59,682 nt of DNA from an uncultured Burkholderiales bacterium (GTDB lineage: Bacteria; Pseudomonadota; Gammaproteobacteria; Burkholderiales; Casimicrobiaceae), in assembly GCA_937944385.1 (NCBI GenBank), contig CALDYQ010000031.1:1-59682 (forward strand), read 5' to 3'. The notes under the pieces were generated by a model. That model saw nothing but the letters and a program-made list of their open reading frames with translations, made no database searches and had not been told where the DNA came from. Positions 17,813 through 26,494 of the stretch are shown here, piece after piece; the stretch's first letter is position 1, and each line of letters begins with the position of its first letter. Both the position numbers and the translations under genes were made by a program.

Positions 17813-19762
17813 GTGACTTCCCCTGCGTCCCTTCATCACGACGACGGCGCGTCGCGCCGCGGCGTGCGGGTCCCTCTCGTTCTGCTTGTCCTCCTGGCAG
17901 GCAGCGGGCAGGTGTGGCCGCTGTCCTCGGCGATCTTCGACATCGACCTTGCGCGCGACGTGACCGAGGGCTTTGCGATTCTCGATGGCCTGACACCGCC
18001 GCGTCAGGGGCCGGAGATCGGCGGCCGGTTTCATCTCGGCCCGTGGTGGTTCTACCTCGTGGCGGCCGTGCTCGCTGTGGTGCCCTCGCTGACCGCCTAC
18101 ACCATCGCGATGGGTGCGCTCGCGAGCCTCAAGTTTGCGCTCGCAGCATGGGTCGGTGTCCTCCTTGGCGGCGCGCGGCTCGCGACCGCCCTGATCGCAG
18201 CCGTGGCGCTGCCGGGCGTGACTGCCTACCAGTTCTTCGGCGTCACCCACACGAACTTCGTCGAGGTCTTTCTCTGGCTCTCGCTCGCTGCACTCCTCGC
18301 GCTTCGATCCAGACGGCTTAGGCAAGACGTGGGGCAGAGCTTCCTCCGACCATCCGGCGGCCTGTGGGTGGCGCTGTCGGCGCTGGCGTTCTGCCTTGCC
18401 CTTCACGCGCATCCCACGGCATTGGCAGCACTGCCGCTCTGGCTTGCGCTTTTCGTGGTCTGTGCCGGCGGCGTTCGTCAAGCCGTGCGGCTCGGGCCCT
18501 GGGCGATCGTCGGCGGCGTGCTGCCGCTTCTCCCGGCACTGCCGGACCTGGCCTCGGCCGTGATGCAACTGTTCGACCCGTCGGCCCAACGCCCCTACGC
18601 AAAGGAGGTCGGTGACGATCCACGGTCGGTTTTCGCACTGCTCCGAGGCGTTCTCTGGACCGAGCCGGAAACGCTCGCCGGGACGGTCTTCGCCGCAGGG
18701 GAACGACCGCCGGGCCTCTGGTACGGGATGTGGATCGTGCTCGCGGGCAGCGCGCTGGCCGGGGCGCTTTGGGCCGCCCTTGCGGCGGCGGCTCCGGAGC
18801 GTGCGCTGGCGCGTTGGAGTTGGGTCGGCGTGCTCCTGACATCGGTCATCGTGGCACAGCTCGTTCGCGCGACACCGTTCTACGCGGCCTATGTCATTTC
18901 CGTCCCGCTCGCCCTCGTGCTGGCCATTGGTTGGGTCCAGCTGTCTCACCGCGTGTGGAAAGGGCCGACCCTTGCAGTGGGGCTGATCGTCGCCGCACTC
19001 GCATTGCAGTGGCTCACGGCGTTCGCCTTCACCCGCGCACTCGAGGGGGGCTGGGTCAAGCTGCGCGTTCCAGAATCCGGTGGCGTCAAGTCAACCGAGC
19101 GCACACCGCGCGACGCGTTTTATGTCACGGTGTCCCACCGCGACCGTTTTGCCCGCGACTTCTGCGCGGAGTCCGGCGACCGCGGACCCATCAATGGACC
19201 CCTAGCCACAGCCCTCGATGCGTCGCAGGCACACGAGCTTCGCCTGGCCGGGGGCGAAGCGTGCCGCAACGCCCTGCGTTTCGGGCCTGCGGGCAGCAAC
19301 ACATCGGCGCAGCCCGTGCTACCGATGCCGCGAGGGCTGGTCGAGCAGCTTGGCCTTGCCGGCGCCGACCCGGACGGCCCGGGTGCAGGCGCCCGCTGGA
19401 TCGTGCTTGAGCCGGCCCGCGTCGTCTCTCCGGCCCAGCCGGTCCGGTTGTCGAACGAGCGGATCTATCCACCGCGGCTCCGGGATTGGGAGCGTGGCCG
19501 CGACGCCGTGCTGACATTCGATGTGCTGCTCGGGCCAAGGGAGGTGCTGCTCGTGTCGCCGCTCACCAGTTTGCATCTCGGCTGGTCGGCAGAACTCACG
19601 CTTGATGCGCAACCTCGCCCTGCCGAAGTGAATTCGCAGGTGCTTCGCGCATGGCGGTGCCAAAATTGCCCAGAGGCCACCGTCCTCCGGCTCACCGTCC
19701 GCGGGCTGGCGCCGGAGCTCGTCAACGTCGTCACAGCCGGGCGCAGGGCTGCCGGCCTTTGA
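17813..19762 (+). CDS. GT-C fold membrane glycosyltransferase-like protein, Gtr specificity component candidate
   Basis: A protein of about 649 residues. The GTG at 17813 (VTSPASLHH) is chosen because it opens just before the first membrane segment (VPLVLLVLLAGSGQVWPL); the 44 codons upstream have no protein-like character. About ten hydrophobic segments cover the first 420 residues, with the acidic pair FDIDLARD just after the first one, the position of the catalytic Asp in GT-C glycosyltransferases. A soluble domain of about 200 residues follows. It is followed at 12 bp by a GtrB-like GT2 protein and then GtrA, so it takes the place of the variable third gene of gtr cassettes. The sugar donor and acceptor are unknown. 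Confidence 0.65.
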   Translation: MTSPASLHHDDGASRRGVRVPLVLLVLLAGSGQVWPLSSAIFDIDLARDVTEGFAILDGLTPPRQGPEIGGRFHLGPWWFYLVAAVLAVVPSLTAYTIAMGALASLKFALAAWVGVLLGGARLATALIAAVALPGVTAYQFFGVTHTNFVEVFLWLSLAALLALRSRRLRQDVGQSFLRPSGGLWVALSALAFCLALHAHPTALAALPLWLALFVVCAGGVRQAVRLGPWAIVGGVLPLLPALPDLASAVMQLFDPSAQRPYAKEVGDDPRSVFALLRGVLWTEPETLAGTVFAAGERPPGLWYGMWIVLAGSALAGALWAALAAAAPERALARWSWVGVLLTSVIVAQLVRATPFYAAYVISVPLALVLAIGWVQLSHRVWKGPTLAVGLIVAALALQWLTAFAFTRALEGGWVKLRVPESGGVKSTERTPRDAFYVTVSHRDRFARDFCAESGDRGPINGPLATALDASQAHELRLAGGEACRNALRFGPAGSNTSAQPVLPMPRGLVEQLGLAGADPDGPGAGARWIVLEPARVVSPAQPVRLSNERIYPPRLRDWERGRDAVLTFDVLLGPREVLLVSPLTSLHLGWSAELTLDAQPRPAEVNSQVLRAWRCQNCPEATVLRLTVRGLAPELVNVVTAGRRAAGL

Positions 19763-19774
19763 AACAATGCGCTC

Positions 19775-20770
19775 ATGATGATCTCGGTCGTGATCCCTTG
19801 TCACAACGAGGCGGAGAACGTCTGGCCACTGCTTGACGAGCTCTTGCCAACGCTCGCGGGTATCACACCCTCGTTCGAGGTGATCTTCGTCGACGATGGC
19901 AGTCGCGATGAAACGGCGGCTCGGATCCGCGCGCGTTGTGCGGCCGAACCCCGGGTGCGCCTGCTTCGGCTGTCGCGCAACTATGGCAAGGAAGCGGCAC
20001 TCACCGCAGGCATCGACCATGCACAGGGCGACGCGGTCATTCTCATGGATGCCGATCTGCAGCATCCGCCGAGTGTGGTCCCGACGCTGGTCGATGCCTG
20101 GCGGAACGGGGCCGATATGGTGATCGCGGCGAGACAGAACCGCGACACCGACGGCTGGCTAAGGCGCGTATTGACGCGGGCGTTCTACCGACTGTTCAAT
20201 GCGCTCTCGGAGGTCGAGGTCACGGAGCAGACGGGCGACTTCCGTCTTCTCGATCGGCGCGCGGTCATGGCGCTGCAGGCGCTGCCCGAGCGTGGGCGTT
20301 TTCTCAAGGGGTTGTACGCGCTGGTCGGTCTGTGCTCGGTACGCGTGCCCTACACGCATGATCCGCGGGCGACTGGGCAGTCGCAGTTCAGCTTCCGGAA
20401 GTTGTTTCGCTTCGCTTTGGACGGACTGACCGCCTTCACCTCGACGCCGCTCCGTGTCTGGAGCTATCTAGGTTTCATGCTGGCCGTGCCCGCGGGGATC
20501 TACGCACTCTACCTCGTGCTCCGTACGCTTGTTCAGGGCGTCGACGTGCCGGGTTATGCGTCACTGGCAACGATGATCCTGTTCTTCAGCGGCGTGCAGC
20601 TGATCGGGCTCGGTGTGCTCGGTGAGTACCTGGGTCGCGTCTACACCGAAGCCAAGCAGCGACCGCTCTATGTCGTCAGCGAAGTGCTGGGGGATGTCGC
20701 AGTCAGCCCGTCGCCGCGGCCCCATGGCGGCATCGTGCTGCCAGCGCGCGCGCCGAAAAACGGCGAGTGA
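19775..20770 (+). CDS. gtrB: family 2 glycosyltransferase, GtrB/DPM1-like polyprenyl-phosphate sugar transferase
   Basis: A 331-residue protein with an N-terminal GT-A domain: VVIPCHNEAENV, FEVIFVDDGSRDET, VRLLRLSRNYGKEAALTAGID and the DAD motif in ILMDADLQHPP. TGDFRLLDRRAV and GQSQFSFRKLFRFALDG are typical of bactoprenol-phosphate glucosyl/mannosyl transferases. Two C-terminal membrane helices (about 235-255 and 270-290) end in GEYLGRVYTEAKQRPLYVV. It would load a sugar onto undecaprenyl phosphate on the cytoplasmic face. The upstream ATGATG gives two adjacent starts; the first is used. The TGA overlaps the gtrA ATG. Confidence 0.9.
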   Translation: MMISVVIPCHNEAENVWPLLDELLPTLAGITPSFEVIFVDDGSRDETAARIRARCAAEPRVRLLRLSRNYGKEAALTAGIDHAQGDAVILMDADLQHPPSVVPTLVDAWRNGADMVIAARQNRDTDGWLRRVLTRAFYRLFNALSEVEVTEQTGDFRLLDRRAVMALQALPERGRFLKGLYALVGLCSVRVPYTHDPRATGQSQFSFRKLFRFALDGLTAFTSTPLRVWSYLGFMLAVPAGIYALYLVLRTLVQGVDVPGYASLATMILFFSGVQLIGLGVLGEYLGRVYTEAKQRPLYVVSEVLGDVAVSPSPRPHGGIVLPARAPKNGE

Positions 20771-21174
20771 TGGCTCGCGAGATTCCCGCCCAGGTGCTGC
20801 GCTATCTCGCGGGGGCCTGCCTGGCGCTCCTGCTCGACATGGCGGTCGTCACCTGCGCGATCGACATTGGACTGAATATCGTGTTGGCACGGGCCCTCGG
20901 CTTGGCGGTCGGACTCACGACCACCTACCTGTTCTCGCTGGCGTTCGTGTTTTCGCCGCGCCGAGCGCCTTCGCTACGGGAATTCGGGCGCTACGTGCTC
21001 GTGCAGTCCTTGGGGACCAGCGTGAACTACGCGCTTTCGACGCTGCTTCTGTTTTGGGCGGCGGGCGATCGTGCACTCAGCGCGCTCTCGATCGTGGTCG
21101 GTGCGGGGGCGGGGTTCATTCTGAACTTTCTCTTCGCGCGGCGAACGCTGCATGTGCCGGGCTCGGAGCGGTAG
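20770..21174 (+). CDS. gtrA: GtrA family membrane protein (putative lipid-linked sugar flippase)
   Basis: About 134 residues with four hydrophobic segments and the GtrA layout: VLRYLAGACLALLLD, YLFSLAFVFSPRRAP, FGRYVLVQSLGTSVNYALSTLLL and a C-terminal GFILNFLFARR. The family is proposed to flip the polyprenyl-phosphate sugar made by the GtrB-type enzyme across the inner membrane. The ATG at 20770 overlaps the gtrB TGA (TGATG); a GTG three bases earlier is an alternative start. Confidence 0.88.
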   Translation: MAREIPAQVLRYLAGACLALLLDMAVVTCAIDIGLNIVLARALGLAVGLTTTYLFSLAFVFSPRRAPSLREFGRYVLVQSLGTSVNYALSTLLLFWAAGDRALSALSIVVGAGAGFILNFLFARRTLHVPGSER

Positions 21175-21194
21175 TCGCCGCGCAAAGCTGCCGC

Positions 21195-21530
21195 TCACAG
21201 CTTCGTGCGCCGGATGTCAGTGGCGGTCTTCGGGTCCCGCCGCGCCGGACTGATCGGCGGTGCTCGCCGGGCTATGCGGTCGAGCTTTCGCACGTAGCCG
21301 AGTGCAGCCAGAGGGACGAGAGCCGCCCACAGGCCCGCCACGAAAAGCACCGTGCGCAACGACGGCTCGAGGGCAAAGATGGCGGCACCGGCCACCGCGA
21401 TGACGAGGCTCACCACGCGCGCCACGAAGGCAAGCGCCGTACGGTAACGGGCAGAGAACGGCTGCTGGCGCCATGCCTGAAGCATCGGCCAGTCGCGTTC
21501 AGGCGGCTCGCGAGGCGCCCAGAGGCTCAT
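21195..21530 (-). CDS. small inner-membrane protein, unknown function
   Basis: About 111 residues with an N-terminal cytoplasmic segment (SLWAPREPPERDWPMLQAWRQQ), two hydrophobic helices (ALAFVARVVSLVIAVAGAAIFAL and TVLFVAGLWAALVPLAALGYV) and a basic tail. The ATG at 21530 is used, which puts the start 14 bp after the enoyl-CoA hydratase stop; a GTG at 21560 would overlap that gene. No family is recognised. It converges with gtrA, about 20 bp apart. Confidence 0.6.
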   Translation of the reverse strand: MSLWAPREPPERDWPMLQAWRQQPFSARYRTALAFVARVVSLVIAVAGAAIFALEPSLRTVLFVAGLWAALVPLAALGYVRKLDRIARRAPPISPARRDPKTATDIRRTKL

Positions 21531-21544
21531 GTCCTCGGGACAGT

Positions 21545-22378
21545 CTACCGGTGCTGCCACGCGGGCAGGGGCTGCTTCGCGTTGAAGGCGTCGATCCCTG
21601 CGCGCGCATCGCAGCTCATCATGTCACGCGCCATGTTCTCGGCGGCGAGTGCATAGGCATCGGCGGTCGCGAAACCAGCGCGCTGCCTGAGCTGCGCGAG
21701 AAGCCGTTTGCCCGAGGCGAGGGCGTGGCGCGACTGGCGGGCGATGCGTCGGGCCAGGGCATCGACGCTCCCGTCGAGCGCCTCGGGAGCAGCAACCGAA
21801 TTGACGAGGCCGATACGTGCCGCCTGCTCGGCGGAGATGAACTCCCCCGTGTAGAGCATTTCCGCCGCGGCTTTCGGCCCAACGGTCGCGATGAGCGGCA
21901 CCGCCGGCGTCGAGCAGAAGAGGCCCAGGTTCACGCCACTCGTGGCAAAGCGCGCCTCGGTCGACGCGACTGCGAGATCGCAGGCCGCAACGAGCTGGCA
22001 ACCCGCGGCAGTTGCAATACCGTGCACCCGAGCGACGACCGGCTGCGGGAGCTCGCCGATGCGCTGCATGAGCGCGCCGCACTGGTTGAACAGATTCCGC
22101 AGCCAGGCCTCATCCTCGTGGGCGCGCATCTCGCGCAGATCGTGGCCGGCACAGAACGCGCGCCCGGTCCCGGCCAACACGACCACGCGCACCTCAGGGT
22201 CTTCGCCTGCGCGGACAAGCGCCTCATCGAGTGCGGCCAAGAGCCCGCTCGAGAGCGCGTTGAACTGCTGTGGACGGTTCAGTGCGAGGCGAAGGATTCC
22301 CTCGTCGGGTGAGCCGGGGCTTCCCTTGCTCGCGAGAACGAGCGGCTCTTCTACACTGGTCGATTGTTCATTCAGCAT
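21545..22378 (-). CDS. enoyl-CoA hydratase/isomerase family protein
   Basis: A 277-residue crotonase-fold protein. The N-terminal motif LRLALNRPQQFNALS, the first oxyanion-hole segment AGTGRAFCAGHDLREM and the second, HGIATAAGCQLVAACDLAVAS, are clear; FATSGVNLGLFCSTPAVPL follows. The pattern resembles the ECHDC3-type subgroup. The usual second catalytic Glu region is replaced by LFCSTPAVPL, so hydratase activity on standard fatty enoyl-CoA is uncertain. It is divergent from the cobalamin adenosyltransferase gene across a 49-bp gap. Confidence 0.85.
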   Translation of the reverse strand: MLNEQSTSVEEPLVLASKGSPGSPDEGILRLALNRPQQFNALSSGLLAALDEALVRAGEDPEVRVVVLAGTGRAFCAGHDLREMRAHEDEAWLRNLFNQCGALMQRIGELPQPVVARVHGIATAAGCQLVAACDLAVASTEARFATSGVNLGLFCSTPAVPLIATVGPKAAAEMLYTGEFISAEQAARIGLVNSVAAPEALDGSVDALARRIARQSRHALASGKRLLAQLRQRAGFATADAYALAAENMARDMMSCDARAGIDAFNAKQPLPAWQHR

Positions 22379-22427
22379 CGGTTCATCCTTGCCGGATTTG
22401 CGGGGATACCAGCGATTTCAGGTACTC

Positions 22428-23000
22428 ATGGGGCACCGACTGACCAAGATTACGACAAAGACGGGCGATGACGGTACGACCGGGTTGGGTGACGGCTCGC
22501 GGGTGCCCAAGGACGACCCTCGCATCGTTGCGATCGGCGAGGTGGATGAACTCAACTGCGTGCTCGGGCTATTGCTGACCGAGTCGCTGCCCGAGGCGCT
22601 TCGCACGGCCTTGACCGATGTTCAGCACGATCTCTTCGACCTTGGTGGGGAACTCTCCATTCCGGGCTGGACGGCGCTCGGCGAGGCGCACGTGGCGCGC
22701 CTCGAGGCCCTGACCGAATCGCTCAATGCCGAGTTGCCGAAGTTGGCTGACTTCATCCTGCCGGGGGGGAGCCGCCAGGCAGCGCTTGCCCATCTCGTTC
22801 GCACCGTGGCGCGTCGTGCCGAGCGGGCGGTGGTGACACTCGCGGCGCGGGAGGCAGTATCAGACGCCGCCCGCGTGTATCTGAACCGTCTGTCCGACCT
22901 TGCCTTCGTCCTTGCCCGATCCTTGAACCGTGCCGCGGGGGTGCCCGACGTGCTCTGGCAGAAGAACCGTCGCCTTGCCGAAAAACCGACGCGGGACTGA
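22428..23000 (+). CDS. ATP:cob(I)alamin adenosyltransferase, PduO type
   Basis: 190 residues. It transfers the adenosyl group of ATP to cob(I)alamin, giving adenosylcobalamin. The family signature is intact: the N-terminal ATP loop TKTGDDGTTGLGDGSRVPKDD, the VDELNCVLG helix, and RTVARRAERAVVTL plus YLNRLSDLAFVLARSLNR near the C-terminus. The ATG at 22428 is chosen because the ATP loop must follow within about ten residues. It is followed after 3 bp by prlC. A cobalamin-dependent enzyme is not in this window. Confidence 0.93.
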   Translation: MGHRLTKITTKTGDDGTTGLGDGSRVPKDDPRIVAIGEVDELNCVLGLLLTESLPEALRTALTDVQHDLFDLGGELSIPGWTALGEAHVARLEALTESLNAELPKLADFILPGGSRQAALAHLVRTVARRAERAVVTLAAREAVSDAARVYLNRLSDLAFVLARSLNRAAGVPDVLWQKNRRLAEKPTRD

Positions 23001-23003
23001 TCC

Positions 23004-25058
23004 ATGACCAACCCGTTGCTCACGCCCTGGAACACACCCTACGGCCTGCCGCCGTTTGCCGAGGTGCTGCCCGAGCACTTCCCGTCCGCGTTTGCCGAGG
23101 CCTTCGCCCGGTATCACGCCGAGCTCGAGGCGATTGCCGCGAATCCGGAGCCGCCGAGCTTCGCCAACACCGTCGTTGCCTTCGACCGGTCGGGCTGGTT
23201 GTTCAACCGGATTGCAGACCTGTTCTGGAATCTGACCGCCGCCCACACGAGCAAGGAACTCGAGTCGGTCGAGCGAGAGATGGCGCCGAAGCTTGCGGCC
23301 CACCAGAGCTCGATCTACATGAACGCCCGTCTGTTCGCCCGGATCGATGCAGTGAAGCAGGGCCCGGAGGCCGCGCGCCTCGACGAGCAAGATCGACGGC
23401 TACTGGATCGAATCCACCTCGACTTCGTCCGCCAAGGGGCCCGCATCCCAGAAGCGCACCGCACGCGCTACGCCGAAATCGTGGCCTTACTCGCCGAGGT
23501 GCAGACGCGCTTTTCGCAGAACGTGCTCAAGGATGAGACCGATTGGGTGCTCTGGCTCGAGACCGAGGCCGATCGCGAAGGGCTGACGCCGCCGCAACTC
23601 GAGGCGGCACGTGCGGCCGCGGCCGAGCGCGGGCGGCCCGAGGGCTACGCGATCACGCTTTCGCGCGCCTCCGTGGTGCCCTTCCTGACCTTCTCGACCC
23701 GTCGCGATCTGCGGGAGAAAGCTTGGCGCGCCTGGACCTCCCGCGGGACGAATGGCGGCGAGACCGACAACCGCGCGCTCATCGTCGAGATCATGAAGCT
23801 CAGGCAGGAGCAGGCGGAGTTGCATGGCGAGAAGTCTTTTGCCGACTACGCGCTTCGTGACCGGATGGCCGGCTCGCCCGAGGCGGCGCGCGCATTGATG
23901 CTCCGCGTCTGGGACGCGGCAAAGGCCACGATGGCGCAGGAGAAGGAGCTGCTCGACGCCGCACGCGTGGCCCATGACGTGTCCGAGCCTATCGAGCCTT
24001 GGGACTGGCGCTTCTGGGAAGAAAAGGTCCGGCAGTCGCGCTTCGATCTCGATGATGCTCAGGTGAAGCCCTACTTCGAACTCGACCGCATGATGGCCGC
24101 GATGTTCGGCGTGGCCGGAAAGCTGTTCGGACTCGAGTTTCAGGAGGTGACCGGTGCACCGGGTGTGGCGCTCTACCACCCGGATGTGCGCCTGTTCGAG
24201 GTCCACCGAGACGGCCGACTCATCGCGCTGTTCATCTCGGACAACTTCGCGCGGCCGTCGAAGCGCGGCGGCGCCTGGATGTCCTCCTATCGGGTGCAGA
24301 CCAAGAACAGCCCGACCGGTGAGGTGATCCCGATCGTCGGCAATCACAACAACTTCGCCAAGGCCCCGGCGGGACAGCCCACTCTGCTCTCGTTTGATGA
24401 CGTGCGGACGCTCTTTCACGAGTTCGGGCATGGACTTCACGGCATGCTGTCGAACGTGCGCTACGAGCGGCTATCGGGCACGGCCGTGTTGCAGGACTAT
24501 GTCGAACTGCCGTCGCAGCTCTTCGAGCATTGGGCACTCGAACCCGCGGTGCTTACCGAGTATGCGCGCCATCACCTGACGGGTGAGCCGATCCCGCCGG
24601 AACTCGTGGCGCGCATCAAGGCGGCAGCCAACTTCGGCAATGGCTATGAGAATGTCCAGTATGTCGCCTCCACACTCACCGATCTTGCACTCCACACGCG
24701 CAATCGCTTCGACGGGCTGGATGTGATCGCTTTCGAGGAGGAGACGCTCGCCACACTCGGCATGCCGCAAGAAGCGCACCCCATGCATCGGCTCACGCAC
24801 TTCCGGCACCTGTTCTCGGATCCCTCCTACGCCGCGGGCTATTACGTCTACATGTGGGCAGCGGTGCTCGACAACGACGCCTTCGAGGCGTTCGAAGAGG
24901 CGGGCGATCCGTTCGATGCGAAAACCGCGGCGCGCCTGCTCGAACACATCTACTCGGCCGGCAACAGTCGCGATCCGTCGTCGAGCTACCGCGCCTTCCG
25001 CGGCCGGGATGCCACGCCCGAGGCCATGCTGCGCAAGCGCGGACTCGTCACTGCCTGA
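23004..25058 (+). CDS. prlC: oligopeptidase A, M3 family zinc metallopeptidase
   Basis: 684 residues, the usual length for M3A oligopeptidases. The zinc site is LFHEFGHGLHGML at about 472-476, with the third ligand in the following helix region (LPSQLFEHWALEP). RQEQAELHGEKSFADYAL, VALYHPDVRLFEV and the C-terminal AAGYYVYMWAAVLDNDAFEAF are family-typical. It degrades oligopeptides, including cleaved signal peptides, in the cytoplasm. It starts 3 bp after the cobalamin adenosyltransferase gene and ends 3 bp before the ECF sigma gene, so the whole run may be one transcript. Confidence 0.95.
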   Translation: MTNPLLTPWNTPYGLPPFAEVLPEHFPSAFAEAFARYHAELEAIAANPEPPSFANTVVAFDRSGWLFNRIADLFWNLTAAHTSKELESVEREMAPKLAAHQSSIYMNARLFARIDAVKQGPEAARLDEQDRRLLDRIHLDFVRQGARIPEAHRTRYAEIVALLAEVQTRFSQNVLKDETDWVLWLETEADREGLTPPQLEAARAAAAERGRPEGYAITLSRASVVPFLTFSTRRDLREKAWRAWTSRGTNGGETDNRALIVEIMKLRQEQAELHGEKSFADYALRDRMAGSPEAARALMLRVWDAAKATMAQEKELLDAARVAHDVSEPIEPWDWRFWEEKVRQSRFDLDDAQVKPYFELDRMMAAMFGVAGKLFGLEFQEVTGAPGVALYHPDVRLFEVHRDGRLIALFISDNFARPSKRGGAWMSSYRVQTKNSPTGEVIPIVGNHNNFAKAPAGQPTLLSFDDVRTLFHEFGHGLHGMLSNVRYERLSGTAVLQDYVELPSQLFEHWALEPAVLTEYARHHLTGEPIPPELVARIKAAANFGNGYENVQYVASTLTDLALHTRNRFDGLDVIAFEEETLATLGMPQEAHPMHRLTHFRHLFSDPSYAAGYYVYMWAAVLDNDAFEAFEEAGDPFDAKTAARLLEHIYSAGNSRDPSSSYRAFRGRDATPEAMLRKRGLVTA

Positions 25059-25061
25059 GAC

Positions 25062-25673
25062 GTGACGCGCGTTGCAACACGCCCGGATCTTGGCGCTCTG
25101 ATGGCCCGGATCAAACTGGGGGACCGGACCGCGTTCGAGCAGTTCTATCGCGCGACCGCAGCGCATCTTCTGGGCGTCATCTTGCGTATCGAACCGGACC
25201 GCGCTCGTGCGGAAGACGTGCTGCAGGAGGTGTATGTGAATGTGTGGCGGGCAGCCGAAAGCTATGACGCTTCCTTGAGTCAACCCATGACGTGGCTCAC
25301 CCGTATCGCACGCAATCGGGCGATCGACGAGCTCCGGCGTGAACGCGGCGAGCCCGTCACGGCCCAGCGGGCGGATCTGACCGCTGGCGACGAAGAGGCT
25401 GAGGATGACGGGCTCGACCGGATGCCGTCCGACGCGGCGGGTCCGCTCGCCTTGCTCGAGGAAGCCTTCGACCGCGCGGCGGTGACCGTCTGCATGGGCG
25501 AGTTGGCCGCGCGGTCGCGGCAGTGCCTGGCGCTCGCCTACTACGACGGGCTGAGTCACGGCGAGATTGCCAGTCACCTGAACGCGCCGCTCGGCTCGGT
25601 CAAGAGCTGGATCCGCCGGGCGCTCGGCACGCTCAAGAACTGTCTCGAGCGCGTGGCGCCGGGGTTGCGCTGA
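25062..25673 (+). CDS. ECF RNA polymerase sigma factor paired with an RskA-like anti-sigma factor
   Basis: 203 residues. Region 2 is complete (EQFYRATAAHLLGVILRI, RAEDVLQEVYVNVWRAAESY, MTWLTRIARNRAIDELRR) with the normal acidic region 2.2 (RAEDVLQE). Region 4 has RQCLALAYYDGLSHGEIASHLNAPLGSVKSWIRRAL. The GTG at 25062 lies 3 bp after prlC; no other start fits the domain length. Its TGA overlaps the anti-sigma ATG (TGATG), the usual coupling that keeps the pair stoichiometric. The organisation matches SigK/RskA-like ECF groups. Its probable target is the operon starting at 26495. Confidence 0.93.
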   Translation: MTRVATRPDLGALMARIKLGDRTAFEQFYRATAAHLLGVILRIEPDRARAEDVLQEVYVNVWRAAESYDASLSQPMTWLTRIARNRAIDELRRERGEPVTAQRADLTAGDEEAEDDGLDRMPSDAAGPLALLEEAFDRAAVTVCMGELAARSRQCLALAYYDGLSHGEIASHLNAPLGSVKSWIRRALGTLKNCLERVAPGLR

Positions 25674-26365
25674 TGGATTACGGGCGACGCACCCTGGCGG
25701 ATCGGCTCGCGGCCGAGTACGTGCTTGGCACGTTGCGCGGCCCGGCGCGGCGACGATTCGAACGACTGTTGCCCGCGCATCGGGCGCTTCAGGAGGCGGT
25801 CGCGCGCTGGGAGGGACGACTGGGTCGACTCGCCGAGCCCGTCGCGCCGGCCGAACCGACCCCGGAGCTCTGGTGGCGGATCGAGGCGCGGCTGTTCCCG
25901 TCGCCTTCCGTCGTGCCGTGGTGGAGGCGCGTTACGGCCTGGCAGACGGCAACGTTCGCCAGCGCAGTCGTCGGCCTCGTCTTTGGCGTGCTGCTCCTGC
26001 GCGAGCCCGCGGTGCCGCCGCCGATCATCGTGGTGCTGGCCGAGCAGCCGAATGCCGCCCAAGCGGGGCTACGTGCGGCCGGCTTCGTCGCAAGCCTCGC
26101 GGGCGACGGTAAGCAGCTGGTCATTCGGCCGCTCGATCAGGCCCAAACCCGCCTCGTGAACCGGGCATTCGAGCTCTGGGCCGTGCCCCCGAGCGGCGCG
26201 CCGCGCTCTCTCGGCGTGCTGGCCGAAGGGGGCACGACCACGCTCATTACGCCGGCGTTCCTTCGCGATGCTGCAGCGCTGGCGGTAAGCGTCGAACCAC
26301 CCGGAGGATCACCCACCGGCGTGCCGACCGGGCCGGTGGTTGCCGTGGGCGCGCTGCGCAGTTGA
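25673..26365 (+). CDS. RskA-like membrane anti-sigma factor
   Basis: 230 residues. The N-terminal sigma-binding part reads LAAEYVLGTLRGPARRRFERLL..WEGRLGRLAEP, typical of this family and without a zinc motif. A single membrane helix (ATFASAVVGLVFGVLLLREP, about 95-115) is followed by a periplasmic RskA C-terminal domain (FELWAVPPSGAPRSLGVLAEGG). It is translationally coupled to the sigma gene. By family analogy it holds the sigma factor at the membrane until proteolysis or a periplasmic signal releases it. Confidence 0.88.
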   Translation: MDYGRRTLADRLAAEYVLGTLRGPARRRFERLLPAHRALQEAVARWEGRLGRLAEPVAPAEPTPELWWRIEARLFPSPSVVPWWRRVTAWQTATFASAVVGLVFGVLLLREPAVPPPIIVVLAEQPNAAQAGLRAAGFVASLAGDGKQLVIRPLDQAQTRLVNRAFELWAVPPSGAPRSLGVLAEGGTTTLITPAFLRDAAALAVSVEPPGGSPTGVPTGPVVAVGALRS

Positions 26366-26392
26366 CGCCGCGATGACATCGGCACATTCGGC

Positions 26393-26421
26393 TGCATCCA
26401 TTCGTCGGCGGCTCACGTAAG
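26393..26421 (+). promoter_or_regulatory. candidate ECF-type promoter for the globin-cupredoxin-DUF3034 operon
   Basis: TGCATCC (26393-26399), a 16-nt spacer, then CGTAAG (26416-26421). This -35/-10 layout, with a CGTA-type -10, is typical of ECF promoters and does not resemble a sigma-70 promoter. It lies about 75 bp before the globin start and 30 bp after the anti-sigma gene. Assignment to the adjacent sigma factor is an inference from position. Confidence 0.45.
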
Positions 26422-26444
26422 GCTTATCGAGTCCGCAGGGGGGG

Positions 26445-26483
26445 TCGATGGTCGGCGCCCGCCGGAGCGGACCGGTCCATCGA
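26445..26483 (+). promoter_or_regulatory. inverted repeat in the 5' leader next to the globin ribosome-binding site
   Basis: TCGATGG (26445-26451) and CCATCGA (26477-26483) are perfect inverted arms around 25 nt. The right arm overlaps the GAGGAG ribosome-binding site by the GA after CCATC, so an RNA hairpin here could mask translation of the globin gene. It could equally be a protein operator. Confidence 0.35.
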
Positions 26484-26494
26484 GGAGTCCGACG

